Shown: positions 16,660 through 27,405, counted from the first letter of the stretch. The stretch is DNA of 44,124 bases from Bacteroidales bacterium (GCA_016935355.1 JAFGRC010000113.1:1-44124), one strand, 5' to 3'. Notes: a model not told the origin generated them from the sequence alone. Numbers and translations are program-made.

Positions 16660-18786
16660 ATGTCGGTAAAGAAAGAAATAATATGGCGTGTGGCAATAGT
16701 TTATATTGTATTTCTACTATCAGGACTTGCCATAATCGGAAGGGTGATCTACCTGCAGATTTTCGAGAAAGAAAAGTGGCTTGCAAAAGCCGGAGATTTC
16801 TCTATAAAAACAATGTCCATTCCTGCTGACCGGGGAAGCATTTATGCAGCGGACGGCAGGCTGCTGGCAAGTTCCATTCCTCATTATGAGATCAGGTTTG
16901 ATGCGCAATGCACAAACCTCACAGATAAGATCTTCAACGCGGGTATTGATTCACTGTCATTGCAACTTTCCCGGCTTTTCAGGGATAAGTCAAAACAGCA
17001 ATATAAAAACGAACTGGTTGAGGCAAGGAAAAAAGGAAACCGGTATCATCTGATCAAAACCGGAGTGACCTACAATCAGCTGAAAGAACTTACAACTTTT
17101 CCGATTTTCCGGCTGGGCCGGTTTACGGGAGGTTTTATTTATATGCAGGAAAGCAGGCGCGTAAGACCCCATCAAAACCTGGCAGGAAGATTTATCGGAT
17201 ATACCACCCAGGATCCCCGGGGCAATATTGTTGGCATTGAAGGAGCTTATAATGATCAGCTGGCGGGCACAGAAGGGATCCGGCTCATGCAACGTCTTTC
17301 GGGTAATGTATGGATGCCCATGAACGACCGTAATGAAATTGAGCCGAAGGATGGCCAGGACGTTATTACCACCATAGATGTTACCCTGCAGGATGTGGCT
17401 CATAAAGCTCTTCTGCAGCAGCTGGTGTCTCAGGATGCCCATCATGGCAGTGTTGTGCTGATGGAAGTCAGAACCGGCAAAGTCAAGGCCATGGTTAACC
17501 TCGGAAAAGATGATCAGGGCAGATACCTTGAAATACAAAACTATGCTGTCGGAGAAAGCACGGAACCCGGTTCCACATTCAAATTGCCCGTACTAATGGC
17601 AGCCCTTGAAGATGGTGTGGTTGAACTGGGAGACACCATTGATACGGGAAACGGTTCCCTGAGTATTTATGATATCGTGATCCGGGATGATCAATATAGA
17701 CAGGGAGGGTATGGTAAAATCACGGTTGAAGAGGTGTTTGAATACTCCTCCAACGTGGGGATGGCAAAAATCATCACCGAAGCTTACAAGCAGAATGCAA
17801 ATCATTTTATTGAGCGGCTTTATCATATGCGGCTAAATGAGAAGCTGGATATTGACATCATCGGTGAAGGCAGTCCTGAGATCAAATACCCGGATGATCC
17901 TTTCTGGTCCGGCATATCCCTGGCCATGATTTCGCATGGATATGAGGTTAGGCTTACACCATTACAGACACTTGCATTCTATAATGCCATTGCCAATAAC
18001 GGCAAAATGGTCAAGCCCATGTTTGTCAGTGAACTCCGTTATCATGGCAAGGTCGTTAAAAGATTTGACACGCAAGTACTGAAGTCCTCCGTGTGTTCCA
18101 GATCAACACTCAAACAGGTACAGCAAATCCTGAAGGGAGTGGTTGAATCCGGCACAGCCAAGAACTTGCGTGACGACAAGATCATTATTGCAGGGAAAAC
18201 CGGAACAAACCAGATCTATAATAAGGAATACGGTTATAAATCTGAATCAGAAGTAAGTTACCAGGCATCCTTTGTAGGTTATTTTCCGGCTGATGATCCC
18301 ATGTACTCCTGCATTGTTGTAGTGAATTCACCTTCGAGAAACGTTTATTACGGTAACCAGGTGGCAGGACCCGTTTTTCTTGAAATTGCAAGAAAGGTCT
18401 ATGCGACTTCAATTGAAATGCATCCTGCATTAAAGGCAGGCAGTAACAGACTTGCAGAAATACCCTATTCAAAGGACGGAAACCGTGAAGAACTGACAAA
18501 GGTTTTGCAACAACTTGGTCTGCCTTTGGAACATAAGAATACCAGCACATTGTGGATAAATACTGAAAAAAAGGAAAATGTTGTGTCTTTCGTTGAGCGC
18601 GAAATTATTGATAATCTGACACCCGACGTTGTTGGTATGGGTGCCAAGGATGCGGTTTATCTTCTGGAAAATGCGGGATACCGAGTGGCAATAAAAGGAT
18701 ATGGAAGTGTGAAAAGTCAGTCGGTTCCCCCTGGCGCAAGGATCAGAAAGGGAATGCAAATCATTCTTGAAATGAGCTTTATTTGA
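16660..18786 (+). CDS. ftsI: Penicillin-binding protein FtsI/PBP3-type transpeptidase with PASTA domain
   Basis: Septal peptidoglycan transpeptidase, 708 residues. One N-terminal transmembrane helix (VYIVFLLSGLAIIGRVIYL) is followed by the PBP dimerisation domain (ADRGSIYAADGRLLASS). The transpeptidase domain has SxxK as S305-T-F-K308, SxN as S363-S-N365, and KTGT starting at K513 (AGKTGTNQ). A C-terminal PASTA domain (about residues 640-708; TPDVVGMGAKDAVYLLENAG) is present, typical of Gram-positive PBP2x and of Bacteroidota, and absent from E. coli FtsI. It would act in the periplasm with FtsW, encoded downstream. It begins 6 bp after the ftsL-like stop. Confidence 0.95.
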   Translation: MSVKKEIIWRVAIVYIVFLLSGLAIIGRVIYLQIFEKEKWLAKAGDFSIKTMSIPADRGSIYAADGRLLASSIPHYEIRFDAQCTNLTDKIFNAGIDSLSLQLSRLFRDKSKQQYKNELVEARKKGNRYHLIKTGVTYNQLKELTTFPIFRLGRFTGGFIYMQESRRVRPHQNLAGRFIGYTTQDPRGNIVGIEGAYNDQLAGTEGIRLMQRLSGNVWMPMNDRNEIEPKDGQDVITTIDVTLQDVAHKALLQQLVSQDAHHGSVVLMEVRTGKVKAMVNLGKDDQGRYLEIQNYAVGESTEPGSTFKLPVLMAALEDGVVELGDTIDTGNGSLSIYDIVIRDDQYRQGGYGKITVEEVFEYSSNVGMAKIITEAYKQNANHFIERLYHMRLNEKLDIDIIGEGSPEIKYPDDPFWSGISLAMISHGYEVRLTPLQTLAFYNAIANNGKMVKPMFVSELRYHGKVVKRFDTQVLKSSVCSRSTLKQVQQILKGVVESGTAKNLRDDKIIIAGKTGTNQIYNKEYGYKSESEVSYQASFVGYFPADDPMYSCIVVVNSPSRNVYYGNQVAGPVFLEIARKVYATSIEMHPALKAGSNRLAEIPYSKDGNREELTKVLQQLGLPLEHKNTSTLWINTEKKENVVSFVEREIIDNLTPDVVGMGAKDAVYLLENAGYRVAIKGYGSVKSQSVPPGARIRKGMQIILEMSFI

Positions 18787-18790
18787 TTGA

Positions 18791-20278
18791 TTGTATTTGA
18801 AAAAACTGAAAGAAATATTGCTGAATTGCGACATCCTGTTAAAGAGGGGACCTGGTGTTGTTACCAATCCCAACATTACCGGGATTGCCTTTGATTCCCG
18901 GAAAGTCGTTCCGGGAATGGTTTTTGTTGCAGTCCCGGGGACACAAACCAATGGTCATTTGTATATTGATCAGGCCATTGAGTCAGGTGCATCAGCCATT
19001 GTCTATGATGACCCGGAGCATGATAAAGAGTATCCGGTTGCATCAGTCCGTGTCCGGAACGCTGCAAATGCCCTCGGGAATCTTGCCGCTGCCTTTTATG
19101 ATCATCCCTCTTCCGTTCTTCGACTTACCGGTGTTACCGGAACAAACGGCAAAACAACAACAGTGACCTTGCTTCACCGCCTCTTCAACAGGCTGGGATA
19201 CAAGTCGGGATGCTTCACCACAATCTGCAACTATATCGGAGATCAGGCAGGAGAAGCCACTCATACAACTCCCGATCCGGTTCAGCTTAACCGTATCATG
19301 CGGGAAATGGCAGATTCAGGTTGCCGATACGCATTTATGGAGGTAAGTTCCCATGCTCTGGTCCAGCATCGTGTTGCCGGACTAACTTTTGCAGGAGGGG
19401 TCTTTTCAAACATTACTCATGATCATCTCGATTACCATAAGAGTTTTGACGATTATATACAGGCAAAGAAGTCTTTTTTCGATCTGCTTCCTGAAAATAG
19501 TTTTGCGCTCATCAATGCTGATGACCGTAATGGCAGGATCATGGTTCAGAACACCAGGGCAAAGGTTGAATTTTATGGCCTGAAATCCGCCGCGAAATTC
19601 AAGGCCAGGATCATTGAAAGCCATATGGACGGCATGTTGCTGCACATCGACCAGACTCCGGTCTGGTCGAGGATCATCGGAACATTTAATGCTTATAACC
19701 TGCTGGCAGTATATTCCTGCGCACGCCTTCTCGGAATCGGGAAGGAACAAGTGCTGCAGGGTCTCAGCATGCTGGAAACGGTAAAGGGGCGATTTCAGCA
19801 CATACGTTCGGATCAGGGTGTCACGGCAATTATCGATTATGCGCATACACCCGATGCCCTTCAGAACGTCCTTAAAACCATTCAGCAGGTCCGGAAAGGT
19901 AAGGTAAAAATTATAACCGTTGTTGGAGCCGGAGGTGACCGGGACAGGACCAAACGCCCCAAAATGGGACGTATTGCTTCAGAACTGAGTGATCTGGTCA
20001 TTCTAACTTCTGATAACCCGCGGAATGAGGACCCGGAACAAATTATCAAAGACATGCAAAATGGTCTTGACCTCAGGTACCATAAGAAAATCATTACGAT
20101 TACCAGCCGAAAGGAAGCTATTAAAACAGCCTGCATGCTTGCCCGGCCGGATGATATCATCCTCATTGCCGGAAAAGGGCATGAGGATTATCAGGAAATA
20201 AAGGGCACAAGGTATCATTTCAGTGATGCTGAGATTGTGGATGAAATTTTCAGAATGAATAAAACCAAAAACCTGTAG
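18791..20278 (+). CDS. murE: UDP-MurNAc-tripeptide synthetase MurE (meso-DAP-adding)
   Basis: Cytoplasmic ATP-dependent ligase adding the third stem residue to UDP-MurNAc-L-Ala-D-Glu. The 495-residue protein has the Mur ligase domains in order: N-terminal UDP-binding ([17 protein letters not shown]), central ATP site [11 protein letters not shown], the EVSSHAL block and the C-terminal domain. The specificity motif DNPR is at residues 408-411 (SDNPRNEDP), which by family knowledge selects meso-diaminopimelate. An in-frame TGA lies directly before codon 1 (18788-18790) and no ATG is available, so the start must be TTG at 18791 or the TTG two codons on at 18797. It begins 4 bp after ftsI. Confidence 0.96.
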   Translation: MYLKKLKEILLNCDILLKRGPGVVTNPNITGIAFDSRKVVPGMVFVAVPGTQTNGHLYIDQAIESGASAIVYDDPEHDKEYPVASVRVRNAANALGNLAAAFYDHPSSVLRLTGVTGTNGKTTTVTLLHRLFNRLGYKSGCFTTICNYIGDQAGEATHTTPDPVQLNRIMREMADSGCRYAFMEVSSHALVQHRVAGLTFAGGVFSNITHDHLDYHKSFDDYIQAKKSFFDLLPENSFALINADDRNGRIMVQNTRAKVEFYGLKSAAKFKARIIESHMDGMLLHIDQTPVWSRIIGTFNAYNLLAVYSCARLLGIGKEQVLQGLSMLETVKGRFQHIRSDQGVTAIIDYAHTPDALQNVLKTIQQVRKGKVKIITVVGAGGDRDRTKRPKMGRIASELSDLVILTSDNPRNEDPEQIIKDMQNGLDLRYHKKIITITSRKEAIKTACMLARPDDIILIAGKGHEDYQEIKGTRYHFSDAEIVDEIFRMNKTKNL

Positions 20279-20285
20279 CCGGATT

Positions 20286-21536
20286 ATGTTATACAGTCTG
20301 TTTGAATATTTGGATCAACTTGACTTTCCCGGTGCCGGACTGTTCAACTATATATCGTTCCGTTCAGCCATGGCAGCGATCACTTCCCTGCTGATATCAA
20401 CCCTTTTTGGCAAAAAGATCATCCTGATGCTGCAACAGGCACAGATCGGTGAAACCGTCAGGGATCTTGGTCTTGAAGGTCAGACAAATAAGAATGGTAC
20501 ACCCACAATGGGGGGACTCATTATTCTGCTGTCGACGCTCATACCGTTGGTTTTATTCGGTGACCTGCGGAATGTGTATTTAAGGTTGATGCTTTTCATT
20601 ACAATATGGCTCGGAGTGATCGGGTTTCTTGATGACTATATTAAAGTATTCAAGAAAAACAAAGCCGGATTGCGGGGCAAATTCAAAGTTTTTGCCCAGA
20701 TCATTGCCGGTCTGGTTGTCGGATTGACGCTGTATCTCAGTGACGATATCGTTGTCCGGGAAAAAATCCTCAACGAACAGGGCGTACCTGTTACGGAAAT
20801 TGTCTCGGGAGAAGAAAACCATGAACCTTTCATCAATTACGTCACCCAAGATGTAAAATCAACCAAAGTCAATGTACCTTTTTTCAAGAATAATGAATTT
20901 GATTATGCCATGCTCCTTTGGTTCCTGGGTGATAAAGCCGGGAAATACGCCTGGATCGTAGTTACCCTTGCGGTAATTTTTATCATAACCTTTGTTTCCA
21001 ATGGTGCCAACCTGACCGACGGGCTTGACGGACTGGCTGCAGGAACATCCGCCATTATGGGCACAACGCTTGGAGTTCTTGCCTATGTATCCGGCAATAC
21101 AATAATATCCGATTATCTGAATATTATGTATCTCCCCAATGCCGCGGAACTGGTCATATACATTTCGGCATTTATCGGCGCAATGATCGGCTTTTTGTGG
21201 TATAACTCCTATCCTGCCCAGGTTTTTATGGGTGATACGGGTAGTCTGGCCATTGGCGGCATTATTGCCGTTTATGCCATCCTCATTCGTAAGGAATTGC
21301 TCATCCCCATTCTTTGCGGAATATTTGTTGTTGAGAGCCTCTCTGTGGTTCTCCAGGTGGGGTGGTTTAAATACACGCGGATGAGATACGGCCGCGGCAG
21401 AAGAATTTTCAGGATGGCTCCCCTGCACCATCATTATCAAAAATTAAATTATCCTGAGCCCAAGATCGTGACAAGGTTCTGGATTGTAGGCATCATGCTG
21501 GCAATTTTTACAGTTATCACTCTTAAAATCAGATAA
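20286..21536 (+). CDS. mraY: Phospho-N-acetylmuramoyl-pentapeptide transferase MraY
   Basis: Inner-membrane enzyme that moves phospho-MurNAc-pentapeptide from UDP to undecaprenyl phosphate, forming lipid I. It is polytopic with the family blocks GTPTMGG, the Mg-binding FLDDYIKV (double Asp), [28 protein letters not shown] and the basic-His tract MAPLHHHYQ. At 416 residues it is about 55 longer than E. coli MraY; the extra length is a soluble-looking stretch (about residues 155-210, including [20 protein letters not shown]) between membrane helices, as in other Bacteroidota. It starts 8 bp after murE and ends 3 bp before murD. Confidence 0.97.
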   Translation: MLYSLFEYLDQLDFPGAGLFNYISFRSAMAAITSLLISTLFGKKIILMLQQAQIGETVRDLGLEGQTNKNGTPTMGGLIILLSTLIPLVLFGDLRNVYLRLMLFITIWLGVIGFLDDYIKVFKKNKAGLRGKFKVFAQIIAGLVVGLTLYLSDDIVVREKILNEQGVPVTEIVSGEENHEPFINYVTQDVKSTKVNVPFFKNNEFDYAMLLWFLGDKAGKYAWIVVTLAVIFIITFVSNGANLTDGLDGLAAGTSAIMGTTLGVLAYVSGNTIISDYLNIMYLPNAAELVIYISAFIGAMIGFLWYNSYPAQVFMGDTGSLAIGGIIAVYAILIRKELLIPILCGIFVVESLSVVLQVGWFKYTRMRYGRGRRIFRMAPLHHHYQKLNYPEPKIVTRFWIVGIMLAIFTVITLKIR

Positions 21537-21538
21537 AT

Positions 21539-22876
21539 ATGGAAAAACGTATCGTAATACTCGGCGCCGGTGAAAGTGGATCAGGTGCAGCCGTACTGGC
21601 AAAAAAACAAGGTTACGATGTATTTGTTTCTGATTCCGGAAAAATAAAGGAATCATTCAGGGAGATTCTCTTAAACTATGAAATCGATTTTGAAGAGGGA
21701 AGACATACGGAACGCTTTATTCTTAATGCCGATGAGATTATAAAAAGTCCGGGAATTTCCGAAAAATCTGAAATCGTCCAGATCATCAGAAAAAAAGGTA
21801 TCAGGATCATATCTGAAATTGAATTTGCAGGCAGGTATACGACTGCGAAAAAAATATGCATTACAGGAAGCAATGGTAAAACCACAACGACCAGCCTGAT
21901 ACATCATATGCTCAGAAAAGCCGGGTTGAATGCCGGACTGGCGGGCAATGTCGGCAAAAGTTTTGCCATGCAGGTGGCAACAGAAAACTATGATTATTAC
22001 GTTATTGAACTCAGCAGCTTTCAGCTTGACGGAATGTATGAATTTAAGGCAGATATTGCCATCCTGTTGAATATCACTCCGGATCACCTCGACAGATATG
22101 ATTATAACCTGCAGCACTATGTAAATTCCAAACTCAGAATAAGCCAGAATCTGGCAGAAGATGATTTTTTTGTCTACTGTTCCGATGACGAGATCACCAT
22201 CCGGGAGCTTGAAAGAATCGTCATGAAGGCCAAACAACTGGGATTCACATTAAGAGATAAAAGGCAGCAGGGAGCCTACCTGGAAGGTGATACCATGAAG
22301 ATCGAAGTGGACGAGGATCTCTTTGAAATGTCCCTTGCCGATCTTGCCCTGAAAGGCAGGCATAATACTTACAATTCAATGGCTGCAGGGATTACGGGGA
22401 ACGTTCTGAAGATCAGGAAACCTGTGATCAGGGAAAGTCTTATGGATTTCACCGGAGTGGAACACAGGCTCGAAAAGTTTATTAAAGTGCACGGTATTGA
22501 GTTTATTAACGATTCTAAAGCGACAAACGTGAACTCAACCTGGTATGCACTTGAAAGTATGACAACACCCGTAATATGGATCGCCGGAGGAATTGACAAA
22601 GGCAATGATTATTCGGAACTCATGGACCTCGTGAAAGCAAAAGTTAAAGCACTGATCTGCCTGGGAAAGGATAATGCCAGGATTCATGAAGCATTTGCAG
22701 GTACAGTCCCTGTTGTTTTCGATGCTTTCACTATGAAAGAGGCCGTTTCGACCGCATACAGATATGGGGAAAACGGGGATACGGTTCTGTTATCACCGGC
22801 CTGTGCAAGCTTTGACCTGTTTGAAAATTATGAAGACAGGGGTTGGCAGTTTAAGAAATGTGTTAAAGAATTATAA
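21539..22876 (+). CDS. murD: UDP-MurNAc-L-alanine:D-glutamate ligase MurD
   Basis: Cytoplasmic ATP-dependent ligase adding D-Glu to UDP-MurNAc-L-Ala. It has 445 residues with the N-terminal Rossmann-like domain (IVILGAGESGSGAAVLAKK), central Mur ligase ATP site ITGSNGKTTTTSLI, the ELSSFQLDG block, NITPDHLDRY, and a C-terminal domain with FINDSKATNVNSTWYAL and WIAGGIDKGNDY, all diagnostic for MurD. It starts 3 bp after mraY. The following 78-bp gap before ftsW is the widest inside the cluster apart from the first genes and contains AATATTTG, a near -7 match, so an internal promoter is possible. Confidence 0.97.
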   Translation: MEKRIVILGAGESGSGAAVLAKKQGYDVFVSDSGKIKESFREILLNYEIDFEEGRHTERFILNADEIIKSPGISEKSEIVQIIRKKGIRIISEIEFAGRYTTAKKICITGSNGKTTTTSLIHHMLRKAGLNAGLAGNVGKSFAMQVATENYDYYVIELSSFQLDGMYEFKADIAILLNITPDHLDRYDYNLQHYVNSKLRISQNLAEDDFFVYCSDDEITIRELERIVMKAKQLGFTLRDKRQQGAYLEGDTMKIEVDEDLFEMSLADLALKGRHNTYNSMAAGITGNVLKIRKPVIRESLMDFTGVEHRLEKFIKVHGIEFINDSKATNVNSTWYALESMTTPVIWIAGGIDKGNDYSELMDLVKAKVKALICLGKDNARIHEAFAGTVPVVFDAFTMKEAVSTAYRYGENGDTVLLSPACASFDLFENYEDRGWQFKKCVKEL

Positions 22877-22954
22877 ATGAAGGAATGAGAAATCAGCAAA
22901 CAAAGAATTGAGAATATTTGAATCAATATACAAATCTAAAAGTCAACAAATATC

Positions 22955-24145
22955 ATGTCCGGAGGATTTAAAAAATATTTCAGGGGCGATCCTGTGATCT
23001 GGGCTGTAATTGTCCTGCTTTCCATCTTTTCATTACTGGCAGTTTACAGTTCGACGGGTTCACTTGCTTACCAGTATCAGGGAGGAAATACGAGCTACTA
23101 TATCCTCAAGCATGCTACCATTCTTGCAATGGGACTTTTAATCACCTATATCACCCACCTGATACCCTATAAATATTTTTCCAGGTTTTCGCAACTGCTT
23201 CTTGTGGTAGCAATACCGTTGCTGGCTATAACACTGGTGTATGGTGTGAGCCGGAACGAAGCTGCCCGTTGGCTGGCAATTCCGGGTCTGGGCCTGACAT
23301 TTCAGACATCCGATATAGCCAAACTGGCCATTATTATGTATACAGCCAGGATCCTTGCAAAAAATCAGGATAACATAAAAAGCTACCAGAAATCTTTCAA
23401 ACCGATCATAGTACCACTTCTCATCATATGCATACTGGTCGTCCCGGCTAACTTTTCAACCGCATTCCTGATTTTTGCAACGGCATTTATCCTGATGTTC
23501 ATCGGAAGGATAAACCTTTCGTACCTGTTTGGATTTACAGGGATAGTAACATTGCTGATGGCAATCCTGATCACCGTAGCCCTGTCAAATGACTGGGAAG
23601 GACGTATCGGCACGTGGAAAAACAGGATCGAGAATTATGTCGGCGACGGGAATGAGGAAGATTACCAGGTAAGTCAGGCAAAAATCGCAATTGTCAGCGG
23701 GGGAATTATACAACTGAGACCAGGAAAAAGCATCCAGCGCAATTTTCTGCCCCACCCCTATTCCGATTTCATTTACGCCATCATTATTGAAGAATACGGC
23801 TTGCTGGGAGGCATTGCAGTGTTGTTCCTTTACCTTTATCTGCTCTTCAGGGCCGGTGTGCTGGTCAGGAACAGTTCCAGAACCTTTCCTGCTTTCCTGG
23901 CTATGGGTCTGGCCATCATGATAACATTCCAGGCCATTATCAATATGGCAGTGGTTGTTAATCTTCTGCCTGTTACCGGACTGCCCTTGCCCATGATCAG
24001 CATGGGTGGTTCTTCACTTTTGTTTACCTGCATCGCATTTGGAATAATCCTGAGTGTGAGCCGGGGAATAAAAAAACAACAGGCAATGGTAACAGTGGAT
24101 TCCGGACAAGAAAACGTGACTGATGAACAGGAAGATCATAATTAG
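22955..24145 (+). CDS. ftsW: Septal peptidoglycan polymerase FtsW (SEDS family)
   Basis: SEDS-family glycosyltransferase that polymerises lipid II at the septum with its partner PBP (FtsI, encoded at 16660). The 396-residue polytopic protein has about ten membrane helices. Family features include LLAVYSSTGSLAY near the N-terminus, the ARWLAIPGLGLTFQTSD stretch, the extracytoplasmic HPYSDFIYAIIIEEYG block and LLPVTGLPLPMISMGGSS toward the C-terminus. The last 23 bp overlap the start of murG, a usual sign of coupled translation. FtsW rather than RodA is chosen from its dcw context. Confidence 0.95.
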   Translation: MSGGFKKYFRGDPVIWAVIVLLSIFSLLAVYSSTGSLAYQYQGGNTSYYILKHATILAMGLLITYITHLIPYKYFSRFSQLLLVVAIPLLAITLVYGVSRNEAARWLAIPGLGLTFQTSDIAKLAIIMYTARILAKNQDNIKSYQKSFKPIIVPLLIICILVVPANFSTAFLIFATAFILMFIGRINLSYLFGFTGIVTLLMAILITVALSNDWEGRIGTWKNRIENYVGDGNEEDYQVSQAKIAIVSGGIIQLRPGKSIQRNFLPHPYSDFIYAIIIEEYGLLGGIAVLFLYLYLLFRAGVLVRNSSRTFPAFLAMGLAIMITFQAIINMAVVVNLLPVTGLPLPMISMGGSSLLFTCIAFGIILSVSRGIKKQQAMVTVDSGQENVTDEQEDHN

Positions 24146-25226
24146 CGGCGGGGGAACAGGCGGACATATTTTTCCCGCCCTGTCTATTGCCCGGGAGATC
24201 CGAAAAAGAGATCCTGAGACCAGTCTGCTTTTCGTCGGAGCCAAAGGCAAAATGGAAATGGAAAAAATTCCCGCTTCGGGTTTTCCGATCATCGGTCTCC
24301 CTGTTGAAGGCCTTCACAGAAAACGGATCCACAAAAACATTTTAGTACTCTTTAAATTGATCATCAGCATGTTCAAGGCCGCCCGGATATTAAGGACTTT
24401 CCGTCCGGATCTGGTAATCGGCGTGGGCGGATATGCAAGTGGCCCCATCCTGGGTATGGCCGTCCTGAAAAGAATACCTTTTGTGATCCAGGAACAGAAT
24501 TCCTATGCCGGCATTACCAACAGATCCCTTGGATCGAAAGCCGCACGTATTTTTGTCGCCTATCCGGAAATGAACAGGTATTTCCCCGAACAGAAAATCA
24601 CATTATCAGGGAATCCTGTGCGGGAAGAAGTTATTCATGAGCATGTGAAAGCGATGGAAGCATATCGGCATTTTGATATTCATCCCGGAAAACCTGTTAT
24701 ATTGATATTGGGAGGCAGTCAGGGTGCCGCAACAATTAATCAAAGCATTTTAAGCCATCTTGACCTGATCGAAGGTGAAAATATTCATATACTGTGGCAA
24801 ACCGGTATGTTTTATTACAGACAAATTAAAGAAGAAATCAAGGGTAAAGATTTAAGGAACCTGACGTTTGTTGATTTTATCAACCGCATGGACCTGGCCT
24901 ATAAACTTGCAGCGGTAATTGTCTCAAGAGCCGGTGCAGGTACAATCTCAGAACTATGTTGTGTCGGTAAGCCCATAATACTTGTTCCCTCACCCAATGT
25001 GGCGGACGACCATCAAACCAGGAATGCAATGGTCCTGGTCAAAAACGATGCAGCCATCCTTGTAAGCGATACGGATGCAGCTTCATCATTGATACCGGAA
25101 GCCCTGAAACTCATTAAAAATGAAAGATATCAATCAGTGCTTGCTGGCAACTGCAAAAAAATGGCTTTACCTGATTCAACCAAAATCATTGTGGATGAAA
25201 TATTTAATTTGATGCAACCGTTGTGA
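24123..25226 (+). CDS. murG: UDP-GlcNAc:lipid I N-acetylglucosaminyltransferase MurG
   Basis: Peripheral membrane GT-B glycosyltransferase converting lipid I to lipid II. The 367-residue protein has the G-loop SGGGTGGHIFPALSIA at the N-terminus, GVGGYASGP, VIQEQNSYAG, LGGSQGA in the second domain, and the UDP-GlcNAc-binding tract SRAGAGTISELCCVGKP. The ATG at 24123 lies inside the end of ftsW. The stop at 25224-25226 overlaps the murC GTG start by 4 bp. Confidence 0.97.
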   Translation: MNRKIIISGGGTGGHIFPALSIAREIRKRDPETSLLFVGAKGKMEMEKIPASGFPIIGLPVEGLHRKRIHKNILVLFKLIISMFKAARILRTFRPDLVIGVGGYASGPILGMAVLKRIPFVIQEQNSYAGITNRSLGSKAARIFVAYPEMNRYFPEQKITLSGNPVREEVIHEHVKAMEAYRHFDIHPGKPVILILGGSQGAATINQSILSHLDLIEGENIHILWQTGMFYYRQIKEEIKGKDLRNLTFVDFINRMDLAYKLAAVIVSRAGAGTISELCCVGKPIILVPSPNVADDHQTRNAMVLVKNDAAILVSDTDAASSLIPEALKLIKNERYQSVLAGNCKKMALPDSTKIIVDEIFNLMQPL

Positions 25227-26593
25227 ATACCCTGAATGAAATAGAACGTGCTTATTTTCTCGGAATAGGGGGCATCGGGATGAGTGCCCTGGCAAGATAT
25301 TTCAAGTCTGCAGGCAAGCTGGTTGCGGGATATGACCGTAATCCCACACAGCTTACAGCCGCTTTGCAGGAAGAAGGCATAACGGTACATTATCATGACT
25401 CACCGGCTGAGATTCCTGAAGCATTCAACTCACCCGAAGGAACGCTGGTCGTATATACTCCCGCCATTCCAAACGACCTGAAGGAAATGGCTTTTTTAAA
25501 GGAGCGTCATCATAAACTCTATAAGCGTTCGGAAATCCTTGGCATGCTGTCCGTTGAAAAGAAAACCATCGCGGTGGCCGGCACACACGGTAAAACTACC
25601 GTGTCGACCATGGTGGCATTTCTTTTGATGCATACCGCCGCAGGCTGCAACGCATTTCTGGGGGGCATATCAAAAAATCTGAACAGCAACCTGATCTATA
25701 ATCCCAACAGCAACTGGATGGTGGCAGAAGCCGATGAATTTGACAGGTCATTTCTGAAACTTCATCCTTATGCAGCGGTCATCACAGCAATAGATCCCGA
25801 TCATCTCGATATTTACGGAAATGTGGATGAAATGCATCGCTCATTTGACCTTTTTGCCTCTCAAATTAGCGAAAACGGAATGCTGATCATGAAAAAAGGT
25901 ATACCCCTGAATATGAGATCCATAAAAGCCAATATCCTCACCTATTCACTTCAGGATGACACAGATTTTCATGCACGCAACATCAGGTTACAGGAGTATC
26001 AATCCTGCTTTGACCTGGTCGGTCCCGGTTTTACCATAACCGACATCTCACTTAAGCATCCGGGCATGCTGAACGTTGAAAATGCCGTTGCTGCAACAGG
26101 AATCGCTTCAATACTCGGAGTGGAATACGACATCATCCGCAGGACGATGGTCAATTTTACCGGTATCCGGCGCAGATTTGATTTTCAGGTAATGAAGGAA
26201 AATATTGTCTATATCGATGATTATGGGCATCATCCAAAAGAAATTGAGGCGACCATTTCATCAATACGCGATTTATATCCGGGAAGAAAACTGACCGGTG
26301 TTTTTCAGCCTCACCTGTATTCCCGTACGAGGGACTTTGCAGACGGATTTGCGGAAAGTCTGGGATTGCTCGATGAGCTGATCCTGCTGGATATCTATCC
26401 GGCACGGGAACAACCCATACCCGGTATCAGTTCCGAAATCATCCTGAATAAGGTAACCATAAGCAACAAGATGCTTTGCAGGGACGAACAGCTGATAAAC
26501 GAACTTGCCAAGAGGAATATTGATGTTTTGTTGACAATTGGTGCCGGGGATATTGACCGGTTTGTTGAACCCATTAAAAAGCTTTACACATGA
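25223..26593 (+). CDS. murC: UDP-MurNAc:L-alanine ligase MurC
   Basis: Cytoplasmic ATP-dependent ligase adding L-Ala to UDP-MurNAc, the first amino-acid step of the stem peptide. The 456-residue protein has the N-terminal FLGIGGIGMSALARYF Rossmann motif, the ATP site VAGTHGKTTVSTMV, VAEADEFDRSFL, ITAIDPDHLDIYG and IDDYGHHPKEIEAT in the C-terminal domain. The start is GTG at 25223, sharing the bases GTGA with the murG stop. It is followed by ftsQ after 13 bp. Confidence 0.97.
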   Translation: MNTLNEIERAYFLGIGGIGMSALARYFKSAGKLVAGYDRNPTQLTAALQEEGITVHYHDSPAEIPEAFNSPEGTLVVYTPAIPNDLKEMAFLKERHHKLYKRSEILGMLSVEKKTIAVAGTHGKTTVSTMVAFLLMHTAAGCNAFLGGISKNLNSNLIYNPNSNWMVAEADEFDRSFLKLHPYAAVITAIDPDHLDIYGNVDEMHRSFDLFASQISENGMLIMKKGIPLNMRSIKANILTYSLQDDTDFHARNIRLQEYQSCFDLVGPGFTITDISLKHPGMLNVENAVAATGIASILGVEYDIIRRTMVNFTGIRRRFDFQVMKENIVYIDDYGHHPKEIEATISSIRDLYPGRKLTGVFQPHLYSRTRDFADGFAESLGLLDELILLDIYPAREQPIPGISSEIILNKVTISNKMLCRDEQLINELAKRNIDVLLTIGAGDIDRFVEPIKKLYT

Positions 26594-26606
26594 CATTTTG
26601 CTTGCT

Positions 26607-27401
26607 ATGAGAAAGCTAATAAACATATTGTTCATGATTTTTTTGGTATCCTATCTTGTCGTGATCTGCAGTTTTATCAAGAACAGGGAGAATCTTACTG
26701 GTATACATTCCCTGCAGGTGCATATCATGGACAGTGTCGAATATCAGTTCGTAAATGCCGGTGAAGTGATACATATACTGAATCGCAACCATTTCGGTCC
26801 GGTTGGTAAATCCCTGAAAGAAATCAACCTAAAGGAAATTGAAAAGCTACTCATTAAAAATCAGATTATCAGAAACGCTGAAGCATATGTATCTGAGCCC
26901 GGTATCCTGCATCTGGACATCTGGCAGAAAAATCCGTTCATCAGGATCATAAACGACGCGGATCAGGGATATTATCTCGACCGGGAAGGCAATATCATTC
27001 CCCTTTCTGATGGTTTCAGCCCTTTTGTCATGATAGCCTCAGGAACCATCAGGGAACCCTTCAGGATAAACCAGACATCCAATATATTTGAGGTCGGGTA
27101 TGATTCTTTACCTTCAGGCCGGCGCGTATTGTACGACCTTTTTAGCCTTGCATCCTTCATCGACGGGGATGATTTCTGGAAATCGCAGATTGAACAAATT
27201 TTTGTTAATAAAAATTATGATTTTGAATTGGTTCCCAGAGTAGGACCTCATATTATTGAATTTGGAAACGCGGAAGACCTTGAGGAAAAATTTGAAAATT
27301 TAAAACTATTGTACACACAGGGTTTGAACAATATCGGCTGGAACCAGTATATACGCATCAATGTAAAATATAAGAACCAGGTAGTTTGTACTAAAATATA
27401 A
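26607..27401 (+). CDS. ftsQ: Cell-division protein FtsQ/DivIB
   Basis: Bitopic divisome protein linking early and late division proteins. The 264-residue protein has a short cytoplasmic tail, one membrane helix (INILFMIFLVSYLVVICSFI, about residues 5-24), a POTRA-like domain (VNAGEVIHILN... through EKLLIKNQIIRNAEAYV) and an FtsQ C-terminal beta domain (YYLDREGNIIPLSDGF). The ATG at 26607 is chosen, since a longer frame from 26538 would overlap murC by 56 bp and add unrelated residues. Sequence drift from proteobacterial FtsQ is normal for this phylum; location and topology support the call. ftsA follows after 4 bp. Confidence 0.9.
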   Translation: MRKLINILFMIFLVSYLVVICSFIKNRENLTGIHSLQVHIMDSVEYQFVNAGEVIHILNRNHFGPVGKSLKEINLKEIEKLLIKNQIIRNAEAYVSEPGILHLDIWQKNPFIRIINDADQGYYLDREGNIIPLSDGFSPFVMIASGTIREPFRINQTSNIFEVGYDSLPSGRRVLYDLFSLASFIDGDDFWKSQIEQIFVNKNYDFELVPRVGPHIIEFGNAEDLEEKFENLKLLYTQGLNNIGWNQYIRINVKYKNQVVCTKI

Positions 27402-27405
27402 AGAA

